From the NCBI RefSeq assembly GCF_007830035.1, contig NZ_VLKN01000006.1, positions 186,001-250,000 on the forward strand: a stretch of DNA of 64,000 nt, in the 5' to 3' direction. How positions within the stretch are numbered: the first letter of the stretch is position 1; each line of letters opens with the position of its first letter. Under the pieces are notes generated by a model. That model was not told the origin of the DNA. It ran no database searches and saw only the letters and a program-made list of their open reading frames with translations. Shown piece by piece: positions 41,710-51,080 of the stretch. The position numbers and the translations under genes were made by a program. Origin of the DNA: Luteimonas cucumeris. GTDB lineage: Bacteria > Pseudomonadota > Gammaproteobacteria > Xanthomonadales > Xanthomonadaceae.

Positions 41710-44043
41710 ATGAAGAAGAACCTGCTTGCCCTCGGCCTGCTGCAGGCCATCGCCGCTACCACGCTGGCGGCGACGCCGACGCAGTCGCACGCGCAGGATG
41801 CGGTTGCCACGACCAACACTGCAGTGACCACCGAAATGGAACGCATGGTGGTCAACGGCCAGATCGTCTACCGCAACCGCACCGACGACATCGCGCCGGT
41901 GCTGTCCTACGACCTGGAATTCTTCCAGCGGTTCGAGCCGCGCACCGTCGGCGACATGCTCAAGCGCGTGCCCAGCGTGGCCTTCCTGTCCGACGTGCTG
42001 GAATACGACGGCGCGCGCCTGCGTGGCCTGGATGCGAGCTACACGCAGATCCTGATCAACGGCAAGAAGGTGCCTGGCGGCGGCGAGGACCGCTCGTTCT
42101 ATGTGGACCGCATTCCCGCCGAGGTGGTGGAGCGGATCGAGATCGTGCGCAGTCCCAGCGCCAACCGCTCCGGCGATGCGGTTGCCGGCGCGATCAACAT
42201 CGTGCTGCGCGATGCCTACGAGTTCGACGGCGGCTACGTGCGCCTGGGCGCGTCGCGTTTCGACGACGGCGAGGTGAAGCCTGCCGCCGCGGTCGTGGCC
42301 AGTGGTGACCTCGGCGGCGGACGCCTGCTTGGCGGCATCAGCCGGCAGGGCCGCTACAACCCCAAGCAGAAGCTGAGCCTGCGTTACGACGCGCCGGGCG
42401 GCGAGTTCCAGGATCGCGAGGAGCAGAGCGATACCCGCGATGGCGACGACACCTCCGCCAACCTGTCGTGGGTGCGCGAGTTCGACGGCGCCAAGCTGGC
42501 GCTGTCCGGCCTGTACGTGCGCACCGACCGCACCGAGACCGAGCACTCGCTGGAATTCAATGATCCGGTCAGCAGCGCGCGCGAGAATCTGCTGTCGATC
42601 AACGACCAGGTCGAGGACATCCGCCAGGACAACTTCGCCCTGAAGGCGGAACTCGACGTCGACATGGCCGGCGGCCGCACCCGCATCGATGGCAGCTTCT
42701 CGCGATATGACGACGACACCGTCTCCACCGAGCAGGAGACCGGCTTCGACGATGACGACACGCCACCGTCGTGGGACGGCTTCGAAGGTGTGCGTACCCT
42801 GACCGCGCTGCGCGACGACGAAGTGGCGTTCACCCTGGCGCACCAGCGCGATGTCGGCGCGGCGAAGCTGGATTTCGGCGTGGATTACACCGGCAAGGAT
42901 CGCGACCTGGCGTTGCGGGTTTCCGAAGTAGAGGCGGAGGAAGAAGGCGAGCTGCTGCCGCCGTATGAAGACTTCGACCTCACCGCCAGCACCATCGAGG
43001 AACGCCGCATCGATCCCTACCTGATGCTGACCGGGCAGTCCGGCAACCTGGAATGGGAAACCGGCCTGCGTTACGAGACCACGCGCAGCGATATCCGCGT
43101 CGATGGCGAGCAGTGGGACAACGACTACTCGGCGCTGCTGCCGTCCGCGCACCTGCGCTGGAATGTCACCGATGCCGACCGGCTGAGCCTGTCGCTGGCG
43201 CGCACCGTGCGCCGCCCCGACTTCAACTACCTTGCGCCGGTGTTCCTGGAAGGCGAATACGGCGACAACGACTTCATCGGCAATCCGTTGCTGGAACAGG
43301 AAAACGCCTGGGGCGTGGACCTGGGCTTCGAACACCGCCTCGGCCGCCAGGGCGTGGTCGGCGTCAATGTGTTCTACCGCGACGTGAAGGACCTGATCGA
43401 ACTGGTCAACCACGGCGAGCCCAGCGCGACTGCGCTGGAGGATTTCGAGGACGAGGTCGAGGATTTCCTCGAAGACAATCCCGACGCCACGCCCGACACG
43501 CCCGGCTATCCGGTGCTGGAGGCGGACAGCTTCGTCTACAGCGCTGCGAACGTCGGCGACGGCAAGGTCTACGGCGTCGAACTGGACCTGTCCACGCCGC
43601 TGACCGCGTTCGGCATGCCCGACACGGGTGTGTTCCTCAACTACTCCTGGCTCGACAGCAAGGTCGACGACGGTCTCGGCGAGCGTCGCTTCAACAACCA
43701 GGCGCGCTATGTGCTCAACGTCGGCTTCATCCAGGACCTGGAATCGATCAATTCCAGTTTCGGCATCAGCTATCGGCGCCAGGGCGGCGCGGAGTCACGC
43801 GTGATCGGCGAGGAAGTGGAGACCACGTACGGCGCCGATCTTGAAGCCTTCGTCGAGAAGCGCTTCGGCGAAAGCTGGAGCGTGCGCCTGACCGGCAACA
43901 ACCTGCTGGATGCGAAGAAGCAGGAAACCTTCCACAAGTTCAACACACGGCTGGACCAGATCGAGCGCAGTTACGACGAGTTCGAGCTGGAATCCGAGCA
44001 GTCCGGGCGCGTGTACCAGCTGGTGGTGCGTTACGCGTTCTGA
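41710..44043 (+). CDS. TonB-dependent outer-membrane receptor
   Basis: The 777-residue protein has a signal peptide (MKKNLLALGLLQAIAATTLA; cut near SHA|QD), a plug domain (TVGDMLKRVPSVAFLSDVLEYDGARLRGLDASYTQILINGKKV ... IPAEVVERIEIVRSPSANRSGDAVAGAINI, residues about 75-175) and a 22-strand barrel ending in RYAF, the outer-membrane insertion signal. Several loops are very acidic (EDFEDEVEDFLEDNPD; DDDDTPP). No STN signalling domain is seen. Divergent transcription with the phytase gene suggests import of phytate-derived or related phosphate esters; the ligand is otherwise unknown. ATG 41710 fits the signal peptide. Confidence 0.9.
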   Translation: MKKNLLALGLLQAIAATTLAATPTQSHAQDAVATTNTAVTTEMERMVVNGQIVYRNRTDDIAPVLSYDLEFFQRFEPRTVGDMLKRVPSVAFLSDVLEYDGARLRGLDASYTQILINGKKVPGGGEDRSFYVDRIPAEVVERIEIVRSPSANRSGDAVAGAINIVLRDAYEFDGGYVRLGASRFDDGEVKPAAAVVASGDLGGGRLLGGISRQGRYNPKQKLSLRYDAPGGEFQDREEQSDTRDGDDTSANLSWVREFDGAKLALSGLYVRTDRTETEHSLEFNDPVSSARENLLSINDQVEDIRQDNFALKAELDVDMAGGRTRIDGSFSRYDDDTVSTEQETGFDDDDTPPSWDGFEGVRTLTALRDDEVAFTLAHQRDVGAAKLDFGVDYTGKDRDLALRVSEVEAEEEGELLPPYEDFDLTASTIEERRIDPYLMLTGQSGNLEWETGLRYETTRSDIRVDGEQWDNDYSALLPSAHLRWNVTDADRLSLSLARTVRRPDFNYLAPVFLEGEYGDNDFIGNPLLEQENAWGVDLGFEHRLGRQGVVGVNVFYRDVKDLIELVNHGEPSATALEDFEDEVEDFLEDNPDATPDTPGYPVLEADSFVYSAANVGDGKVYGVELDLSTPLTAFGMPDTGVFLNYSWLDSKVDDGLGERRFNNQARYVLNVGFIQDLESINSSFGISYRRQGGAESRVIGEEVETTYGADLEAFVEKRFGESWSVRLTGNNLLDAKKQETFHKFNTRLDQIERSYDEFELESEQSGRVYQLVVRYAF

Positions 44044-44118
44044 GTAATGGCGCGTGGCGGGTCGGGGCTATGCCTCGACCCGCCTGGCGTACCCGCAGGC
44101 ATCGGTGGACAGGGCAGG

Positions 44119-45555
44119 CTACTTGCCCGAATACAGGTCGATGATCTGCTCGACCGCGTCACGGCAGACGCGGCAGAAGGCATCGCTGCGGTCGAACATC
44201 AGGCATTGCATCTGCGGGCGGAAATAGCCCGAGGCTTCGTAGTTGGCGCCTTCGAAGGCGCCCACCTCGTCGCGGTGCGGAGCTTCGGCGAACAACTGCT
44301 CGTTGTAGGCCAGTTCCGCGCGGAACAGAGCTTCCATCTCCGATTCCGGACGCTGCTGCGCACGCAGCTCGACGCGCTGCTTCTGGAATTCGCGCGAGCG
44401 CGCCTCGAACTGCGCCTTCGGCCACGGCGTCGGCACCGGCGTTTCCGCACGCACGTGGTGGCGCCATTTCAGCTGCTTCGGATCGTGCAGGGCGGTGACA
44501 TTGGGCTCCCAGGGTTCGACCTGCGAAGTGCCGGTCAGGTAGCCCACCGGCGAGGTATAGTACTCGTCGGCCAGTCCGGCGAAGTGGTGGCCGAACTCGT
44601 GCACGAACAGGTAGTTCGCGAAGTCGTTGCCGGCTGCGGCCGTGCTGAACTGGCCGAAGATGCCGCCGCCGCCATAGGTCTGGTTGTTGACCAGGATCTC
44701 GATGAATTCGTAGGGCGCGTGCTGCGCGATCTCGCGCAGGGCGCGGTTGTCCAGCGCCAGCACGTAGCGTTCGCTGCCGAAGATGTCGTAGCGGGTGCCG
44801 AGCTCGGAGGCGTGGTAGTCGCCGGTCGACGGTCGCGACACGCCCGATTCCGGCGTCGGCGACATCAGCGCCCAGACATTGAAGTCGCCGGCACGTTCGC
44901 GGAACGGCGACACGGTGAACAGGTAGTCGCTCATGCGGCGCGCGTCGGCGATGAACTTGTCGGCATCGGCCGCGGTGTAGCCGTCGCCGATGATGAGCAG
45001 GTCCACCTTGTGCGCCGACGGGCCATTGTCGCGGATCGCGATGGGCTCGAGTGGCGAGGGCAGGCTACCGCGCTGGATGTCCTGCGCCTGCGGATCGACG
45101 TCGATGCTCCACACCGGAACGAAAGCGTTGTTCGTATCGCGCTCGAACAGGCGCACGCGCACGGGACGGTCGGGAGCCGGGAAGCGCAGCGATTCCTGGA
45201 AGCCGCGGGTCAGCTTGGCAGCTTCCGCGGTGGTGCGCCATTCGGCGAACACGGTGCTGAAGCCGCGCGAGAACAGCACGGTGCCGGTTTGCGCATCGAC
45301 GACCTCGAACCTGTTGTGGCCGCGGTTGCTGTCGTCGATTGGCCTTGCCGGATTTCCCGGCCATGGCAGCGGTTCGATCACGATGCGGTCGATGGCGTAA
45401 TGCTGGGTCCTGGCATCGCCGGTGTGGAAGTAATCCAGCCGCATCGTGCGCGTGGCAGGCGTGGCGGCAACTGCCGTAGCGAGGAGGCCGGCGACCGCGA
45501 GCGCGCACGCTGCGACGAACCGGATCAGGATGCGAGAGGCGGGGAGGTGGTCCAT
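44119..45555 (-). CDS. Exported peptidase M64 family protein
   Basis: The 478-residue protein has a signal peptide (about 1-33), an N-terminal beta domain (TMRLDYFHTGDARTQHYAIDRI...) and an M64 metalloprotease domain: VDLLIIGDGYTAADADKF, YGGGGIFGQFSTAAAGND, the zinc motif HEFGHHFAGLADEYY (HEFGH at about 319-323, with the distal acid in ADEY), and CRVCRDAVEQII near the end. This is the IgA-peptidase (Clostridium ramosum) family, but most members are uncharacterised exported peptidases. ATG 45555 (MDHLPASRI) is taken; ATG 45567 is an alternative. Confidence 0.88.
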   Translation of the reverse strand: MDHLPASRILIRFVAACALAVAGLLATAVAATPATRTMRLDYFHTGDARTQHYAIDRIVIEPLPWPGNPARPIDDSNRGHNRFEVVDAQTGTVLFSRGFSTVFAEWRTTAEAAKLTRGFQESLRFPAPDRPVRVRLFERDTNNAFVPVWSIDVDPQAQDIQRGSLPSPLEPIAIRDNGPSAHKVDLLIIGDGYTAADADKFIADARRMSDYLFTVSPFRERAGDFNVWALMSPTPESGVSRPSTGDYHASELGTRYDIFGSERYVLALDNRALREIAQHAPYEFIEILVNNQTYGGGGIFGQFSTAAAGNDFANYLFVHEFGHHFAGLADEYYTSPVGYLTGTSQVEPWEPNVTALHDPKQLKWRHHVRAETPVPTPWPKAQFEARSREFQKQRVELRAQQRPESEMEALFRAELAYNEQLFAEAPHRDEVGAFEGANYEASGYFRPQMQCLMFDRSDAFCRVCRDAVEQIIDLYSGK

Positions 45556-45773
45556 GGCTCGGCCCATGACGAGTGGGATGCCAGTGTAATCGTGCATGCC
45601 ATCGGCAGACCTGCGTGGCTACGGGGACCTGCGCGATCGACAAAAACCTCGACTGCCATGACTTCCGGGGGATGGGGTGACGCCAGCGCGGCCCCATCAT
45701 CGACGGGGTTGCACTTACGTCTGGCGCACGCGCCGACTTTGGCCTGCAGGCCACAGCTCCTCGAGGAAATTCC

Positions 45774-48431
45774 ATGCGTCGCACCCTGGTATCCGCTATC
45801 GCGCTGGCGCTCGCCGGCTTGTCCGCCACCGCCATCGCGCAGGCGCCGGCGCCCGGCACGGCGCCGGTGGTGCAGGCCACCACGCAGTTGCCGCGCGACG
45901 TGCGTCCGGTTCACTACGACGTGGCGGTAGTGCCGCATGCCGACAAGCTTAGCTTCGACGGCAAGGCGACGATCACGGTCGACGTGCTGGCGCCGACGCC
46001 GAGCATCACGCTCAATGCGGTCGGCATGGAATTCGCCTCGGCGCAGTTGAAGCCGGTCGCCGGCACGGCGACCTATCCGGCGCCGCAGGTGAAGCTGGAC
46101 GAGAAGGCGCAGACCGCGACGTTCGTGTTCGCGCAGCCGCTGCCGGCAGGGCAGTACCAGCTGACGCTGGACTACACCGGGAAAATCGGCACCCAGGCCA
46201 ACGGCCTGTTCGCGATCGACTACGAGAACAAGGCCGGCAAGCAACGCGCGCTGTACACGCAGTTCGAGAATTCCGATGCGCGCAAGTTCATCCCGTCCTG
46301 GGACGAACCCAACCACAAGGCCACCTTCGACCTGACCGCGACCGTGCCCGCGGCACAGATGGCGGTCAGCAACATGCCGGTGGCCGAAAGCACCGACCTG
46401 GGCAACGGGCTCAAGCGCGTGCGCTTCGGCACGTCGCCGAAGATGTCGACCTACCTGCTGTTCTTCGGCCTGGGCGATTTCGATCGGGCCACGGCCAAGG
46501 CCGGCGATACCGAAGTCGGCGTGGTCACGCAGAAGGGACTGATCGAGCAGGCGCGCTTCGCGCTGGATTCGTCGGTGGACGTGTTGCGCGAGTACAACGA
46601 CTACTTCGGCGTGGCCTATCCGTTGCCGAAGCTCGACAACGTCGCCTCGCCGGGTCGCAGCCAGTTCTTCGGCGCGATGGAGAACTGGGGCGCGATCTAC
46701 ACCTTCGAATACGCGATGTTGCTGGACCCGAGCATCTCGACGCTGTCCGACAAGCAGGGCGTGTTCTCGATCGCCGCGCACGAGATTGCGCACCAGTGGT
46801 TCGGCGACCTGGTGACGATGAGCTGGTGGGACGACCTGTGGCTCAACGAAGGCTTCGCCTCGTGGATGGCCTCGCGCACCACCGAGAAGCTGCATCCGGA
46901 ATGGAACACCGCGCTGGAGGCGGTGGGCGCGCGCGAGTCGGCGATGAACCGCGATGCGGTCGCCACCACGCATCCGGTGGTGCAGCACGTGCAGACGGTG
47001 GAGCAGGCCAGCCAGGCCTTCGACGCGATCACCTATTCCAAGGGCGAGGCGGTGATCCGCATGCTGGAAGGCTACGTCGGCGAGGATGCCTGGCGCGAAG
47101 GCGTGCGCAGCTACATGAAGAAGCACGCCTACGGCAACACCGTTTCAGACGACCTGTGGAAGCAGATGGAGGCCGCGGCAGGCAAACCCATCCTCGACAT
47201 CGCGCATGACTTCACCCTGCAGCCGGGCGTGCCGCTGATCCGCGTCGAATCGGCGCAGTGCAAGGACGGCAACACCACGTTGCAGCTGACGCAGGGCGAG
47301 TTCACCAAGGATCGTCCCGGCAAGAAGCCACTGTCGTGGCGGGTGCCGGTGATCGCGCAGGCGATCGGCGGCGAGCCGGTGCGGGCGATGGTCAGCGGCG
47401 GCAGTGCCAGCGTCGAGGTGCCCGGCTGTGCGCCGGTGATCGTCAACGCCGGACAGAGTGGCTACTACCGCACGCTGTACGCGCCGGAGCAGTTCTCCGA
47501 GATCCGCGACGGCTTCGTCAAGCTGGCGCCGATCGATCAGCTCGGCCTGATCAACGACACCTGGGCGCTGAGCATGGCCGGCGCGCAGCCGGCATCGCGC
47601 TTCCTCGACCTGGCCAGCGCCACACCGGTCGATGCCGATCCGCAGTTGTGGGGCGACATCGCCGGCAGCCTCGGCAGCCTGGATTCGTATTACCGCGGCG
47701 ACGCGGCGCGGCAGGCGACGTTCCGCAAGTTCGCGATCGCACAGCTGGCACCGGTGTTCGCGCGCGTCGGCTGGCAGGCGCGCGCCGACGAAAACGGTCC
47801 GACCACGATCCTGCGCACGCAGCTGATCGGCACGCTGGCGGCCCTGGGCGATGACGCCGTGATCGAAGAGGCGCGGCGTCGCTACGCGGCGCAGGACAGC
47901 GATCCGCAGGCGATGCCGGCGGCATTGCGCAAGACCATCCTCGCGGTGGTGGCGAACCATGCGGACGCGGCGACCTGGGACAAGCTGCATGCGGCGGCGA
48001 AAGTGGAGAAGACGCCGATGGTGAAGGACCAGTTGTACGCGCTGCTGTCCATTGCCGAGGACCCGGCGCTTGCCCGGCGCGCACTGGATCTGGCGCTGAC
48101 CGACGAGCCGGGCGCCACCAACAGCGCCGGCATGATCGGCATCGTTTCGCGGCAGCATCCGGAACTGGCCTTCGACTACGCCGTCGCCCATCGCGCGCAG
48201 GTCGACAAGCTGGTCGACACGACCTCGCGCAGCGCCTACTACCCGGCGCTGGGCAACAGTTCGCTGGATCCGGCCATGGTCGGCAAGATCAAGGCGTTCG
48301 CCGATGCGTACATCGAGGCCGGTTCGCGCCGCGCTGCGGAGACGTCGATCGCCAACATCCTCTACCGCAGCAAGGTGCGCAACGAGCGTCTGCCGGAAGT
48401 GGATGCGTGGTTGTCCAGGAACGGCGCGTAG
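45774..48431 (+). CDS. M1 family metallo-aminopeptidase, exported
   Basis: The 885-residue protein removes N-terminal residues from peptides. It has a signal peptide (LALAGLSATAIA|QA), the N-terminal saddle domain, the exopeptidase motif GAMENWG at 300-306, the zinc site HEIAHQWFGDLVT (HEIAH 336-340) with third ligand Glu359 in WLNEGFASW, and the ERAP1-like C-terminal helical domain. It resembles the exported PepN/tricorn-factor branch of Xanthomonadaceae. ATG 45774 fits the signal. It is divergent from the M64 peptidase gene, giving two exported metallopeptidases side by side. Confidence 0.93.
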   Translation: MRRTLVSAIALALAGLSATAIAQAPAPGTAPVVQATTQLPRDVRPVHYDVAVVPHADKLSFDGKATITVDVLAPTPSITLNAVGMEFASAQLKPVAGTATYPAPQVKLDEKAQTATFVFAQPLPAGQYQLTLDYTGKIGTQANGLFAIDYENKAGKQRALYTQFENSDARKFIPSWDEPNHKATFDLTATVPAAQMAVSNMPVAESTDLGNGLKRVRFGTSPKMSTYLLFFGLGDFDRATAKAGDTEVGVVTQKGLIEQARFALDSSVDVLREYNDYFGVAYPLPKLDNVASPGRSQFFGAMENWGAIYTFEYAMLLDPSISTLSDKQGVFSIAAHEIAHQWFGDLVTMSWWDDLWLNEGFASWMASRTTEKLHPEWNTALEAVGARESAMNRDAVATTHPVVQHVQTVEQASQAFDAITYSKGEAVIRMLEGYVGEDAWREGVRSYMKKHAYGNTVSDDLWKQMEAAAGKPILDIAHDFTLQPGVPLIRVESAQCKDGNTTLQLTQGEFTKDRPGKKPLSWRVPVIAQAIGGEPVRAMVSGGSASVEVPGCAPVIVNAGQSGYYRTLYAPEQFSEIRDGFVKLAPIDQLGLINDTWALSMAGAQPASRFLDLASATPVDADPQLWGDIAGSLGSLDSYYRGDAARQATFRKFAIAQLAPVFARVGWQARADENGPTTILRTQLIGTLAALGDDAVIEEARRRYAAQDSDPQAMPAALRKTILAVVANHADAATWDKLHAAAKVEKTPMVKDQLYALLSIAEDPALARRALDLALTDEPGATNSAGMIGIVSRQHPELAFDYAVAHRAQVDKLVDTTSRSAYYPALGNSSLDPAMVGKIKAFADAYIEAGSRRAAETSIANILYRSKVRNERLPEVDAWLSRNGA

Positions 48432-48522
48432 CAGGGCGCAGCAAGCGCAGCGCAATGCGCCGGATGACTATCCGGAGATCGCACATACGGCGCATTACGC
48501 CTGCAGCCAATGTGCCCTACGG
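48431..48522. repeat. GTAGGGCG palindrome, copy E (diverged)
   Basis: GTAGCAGGGCGCAGCAAGCG opens on the last base of the aminopeptidase stop codon, and GGCGCATTACGCCTGCAG followed by CCAATGTGCCCTAC closes. Several substitutions from the consensus. Confidence 0.65.
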
Positions 48523-48540
48523 GAGCTGCCACCCAAGGTC

Positions 48541-48648
48541 ATCGCACCGATCATCGGCTCCGGCGGCTTCGAGGCGCCGGTGCAGTTCTACCAGACCGGG
48601 TTTATCCATGCCTGGTTCTTCAGGCGCGCATCGGGCAATGCCGGCTGA
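48541..48648 (+). pseudogene. Relic resembling a class I methyltransferase C-terminus
   Basis: The in-frame translation GSGGFEAPVQFYQTGFIHAW followed by FFRR and a stop codon has the cadence of the C-terminal end of small class I SAM methyltransferases (GFxxPxxFYQxxxxxAWxxRR). Upstream the frame runs into a palindromic repeat, so at most the last 30 codons survive. The assignment is by pattern memory only and is tentative. Confidence 0.3.
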
Positions 48649-48741
48649 CAATCGATTCAAGCCGAAGCCGCTGCGCAGGGCTGCTTGATCCCGGCGGCTT
48701 CCAGCCGCGACGGCGTCCAGAGGCAAGCGGTGTTGCGCAGC

Positions 48742-48803
48742 TGCTCAACGGCTCGCTGGATCCGATGATAGCCGGCAAGATCAAGGCCCACGCCATGCGG
48801 GCG
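48742..48803 (+). pseudogene. Relic of a second M1 aminopeptidase 3' end
   Basis: LLNGSLDPMIAGKIKAHAMR, read from 48742, matches the functional gene's LGNSSLDPAMVGKIKAFADA (about 48249-48308) in 12 of 20 residues, and the DNA shares TCGCTGGATCC and GGCAAGATCAAGGC. It is therefore probably a decayed tandem duplicate of the upstream aminopeptidase. Everything else of the copy is missing. Confidence 0.5.
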
Positions 48804-48806
48804 ATT

Positions 48807-49988
48807 TCAATCGAGGGCTACCAATCGATCCGATGGCGCTCCGGTGGCGGAAGACGGTATCGGCAGCGAGTGGCGGGGCAGGTCGATGGTGAAGACGCAG
48901 CCTGTGTCGGGAACATTGCGGACGCTGAGGATGCCATCGTTGGCTTCCACGCTGCGGCGCGAAATGGACAGACCCAGCCCCAGGCCGCTTTTGTCCTCGC
49001 CGCTCTGCGTGAAAGGCAGGAACATCTTTTCGGCGTCGCCAGGCGGCAGGCCACCGCAATGGTCTTCGACATCGATCAGGATACGGTCGGCCACCGCGTA
49101 CGCATTGAGCGTGACTTCGCTGTGCGCATGCGTGAACTTGAAGGCGTTCTGCAGCAGATTGCCCACCGCCGACAGAAGCAGGTCCCGGTCCGCGTCGATA
49201 GCCAGCAGCGGATCGACCGCCGATACGGTCAATGCGCAGCCCTTGGCCTGCGCCTCGAGCGAGGCCGAGAGTTTCAATTCCGCGATGAAGTTGGCGAGCG
49301 AAAACAAGCGATTCTGCAATGGCATTCCCGCCGTCATCCGCACTTCGGCCAGCGAGCGGTCTATCAGATTGGCCAGGCCTATCAGGGCGCGATCGAGCAC
49401 CGCGCCTGTGGCGCCGGACAAGCCGACGTTGCCTTGCTTGATCACCGACAGTGCGAGCGTGGCGGTGCACAGCAGGTTGCGCAATTCGTGCGCGAAAAAC
49501 CCCAATCGTTCGTTCAACGCGTCGGCCTGCCTGTCGGCAACGACGAAATCGTGTTGGTAACCGAATTCGGTGACGGCATTGGCGATGGCATTGTCCAGGC
49601 AGCGGTTGAGCGTCCTGAACTCGTCGATTTCGATCGTGGCGCCTTGTTCGAAGGCCAGGTCCGTGATGGCTTGGCAAAGATCGCCGTAATCGTGGACAAC
49701 TTCCTCGACGGTGAAACCGTGCAGCAGCAACTCCTTGCCGTGCTGCGCTGCGGATTCGCCGATTTCGGACAATGCCGGTTTGCCTCCACCCGTTGGCCCG
49801 GACACTTTGCGGCTGAGCATGGGGTGCGCTGTCTGCTCCACCTGCAGCGTCTTGATGAGTTGCTCGAGAAAAACGGTTATTCCGTGTTCCAGTTCATTCT
49901 CGGGCATGCCGGGTGGCGCGCGCTGGGCGACCTTGACCCTGCAGCGGGCGATCAGTTCGGCGCGGTTCGCTTTGAGGAAGTCATGCAT
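48807..49988 (-). CDS. Sensor histidine kinase
   Basis: The 393-residue cytoplasmic kinase has an N-terminal helical domain (MHDFLKANRAELIARCRVKV, resembling RsbRD-type N-termini), a dimerisation/phosphoacceptor box NERLGFFAHELRNLLCTATL with His about 167, and a HATPase domain with N box LLSAVGNLLQNAFKFTHAH, G1 IDVEDHCGGLPPGDAEKMF and G2 SGLGLGLSISRRSVEAN. No membrane helix is seen, so it senses an internal cue or takes input from a partner. No response regulator is adjacent. ATG 49988 is the likely start; the frame is open a further 32 codons. Confidence 0.87.
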   Translation of the reverse strand: MHDFLKANRAELIARCRVKVAQRAPPGMPENELEHGITVFLEQLIKTLQVEQTAHPMLSRKVSGPTGGGKPALSEIGESAAQHGKELLLHGFTVEEVVHDYGDLCQAITDLAFEQGATIEIDEFRTLNRCLDNAIANAVTEFGYQHDFVVADRQADALNERLGFFAHELRNLLCTATLALSVIKQGNVGLSGATGAVLDRALIGLANLIDRSLAEVRMTAGMPLQNRLFSLANFIAELKLSASLEAQAKGCALTVSAVDPLLAIDADRDLLLSAVGNLLQNAFKFTHAHSEVTLNAYAVADRILIDVEDHCGGLPPGDAEKMFLPFTQSGEDKSGLGLGLSISRRSVEANDGILSVRNVPDTGCVFTIDLPRHSLPIPSSATGAPSDRLVALD

Positions 49989-50147
49989 CACCCAGGCACG
50001 ATACGCCCTATTCTGGTCCGTTATCCGCAACCGCTCCGGTTTGGCCGACAAGCCGACCAACGGTGCCGAAACCAAGACCGCCAAGGGCGGTTAGGGGGAG
50101 CCTGGGAGCGGCGGCAGAAGTGCAGATGGCTGAGGCAGGACAGCGCC

Positions 50148-51080
50148 CTACGCCTTGCGCCGCCCATGCGCCTCGAACGCCGCATACATCGCGGTCGCCG
50201 CCACCAGCGGCGCCAGGTAGTAGAACGCGCGGTACACCAGCAACGCCGCCAGCAGTTGCGGTTGTGCGACCGCGCGGCCGAGCATGGCCAGGAACACCGC
50301 TTCCAGCACGCCGATCCCGGCGGGAATGTGCGCGATGGCGGTGGCGACCGCGCCCAGCAGCAGCACACCCAGCACCACCGGATAGTCGACCTGCTGTTGC
50401 AGCAGCACGTACACGATAGCCGCCATCACCGACCAGTTGCCCGCCGCCAGTGCGAGCTGCAGCAGCGCAAGCGGCAGCGAAGGCAGGCGGAAATGGCGGC
50501 CGCGCACGTGCAGCACGCGGTCGTGAAATCGCCAGCAGGCGACGAGGTAAGCCGCGACCGTGGCCAGCATCGCCGCGCCCAGTATCTGCAGGCCCGGCAC
50601 GTGGATCTTCCAGTCGGCCGGCGGTACCACGCTGCGACTGGTGAACAGCAACCCGGCCAGCAACAGGTAGCCGAGCCAGTTGGTGCTTACGCTGAAGGCG
50701 ACGATGTGGTGGATGGTGCCCATTCCCAGGCCCGATCGCGAATACAGCCGGTAGCGGAAACCGGCACTTCCCACCGCCGCGCCGAGGTTGAGGCTGAAGC
50801 CGTAGCAGATGAAGGCGATGATCGCCACGCGCTGCGCCGGCAGGTGGTGCCGCGCGTAGCGGCGAGCGGCCAGGTCGTAGCCGCAGTAGATGCCGTAACT
50901 CAGCAGGACCAGTCCCGCGGCGATGGCGAGCGTCGTCGTGCCGTAGCCGCGAATCGCATCGCCGACTTCCTGCCAGTCCACCGAGCGCGCATAGCGGAAC
51001 AGCAGCGCTGCCACCAATGCCAGGAACAGCAGGGAGGCGATGCGTCCCAGTCGCCGCAACCCGGGCCGTGGTGTCTTCAT
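50148..51080 (-). CDS. YbhN/UPF0104 integral membrane protein (LPG synthase-like TM domain)
   Basis: The 310-residue inner-membrane protein has about eight helices and belongs to the family of the lysylphosphatidylglycerol synthetase membrane domain (flippase-like). Blocks are SYGIYCGYDLAARRYARHHL, ICYGFSLNLGAAVGSAGFRYRLYSRSG and HIPAGIGVLEAVFLAMLG. Its ATG overlaps the clsB stop (ATGA). The trio EEP-clsB-ybhN matches the ybhP-ybhO-ybhN cluster of E. coli, suggesting a phospholipid function for all three. Confidence 0.87.
   Translation of the reverse strand: MKTPRPGLRRLGRIASLLFLALVAALLFRYARSVDWQEVGDAIRGYGTTTLAIAAGLVLLSYGIYCGYDLAARRYARHHLPAQRVAIIAFICYGFSLNLGAAVGSAGFRYRLYSRSGLGMGTIHHIVAFSVSTNWLGYLLLAGLLFTSRSVVPPADWKIHVPGLQILGAAMLATVAAYLVACWRFHDRVLHVRGRHFRLPSLPLALLQLALAAGNWSVMAAIVYVLLQQQVDYPVVLGVLLLGAVATAIAHIPAGIGVLEAVFLAMLGRAVAQPQLLAALLVYRAFYYLAPLVAATAMYAAFEAHGRRKA

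Noticed and set aside
40411-43413. A 1000-codon minus-strand open frame across the phytase and the TonB receptor
   Set aside because: Only the part from 41550 downward matches a protein family; the rest is antisense to a well-supported receptor gene and arises from high GC.
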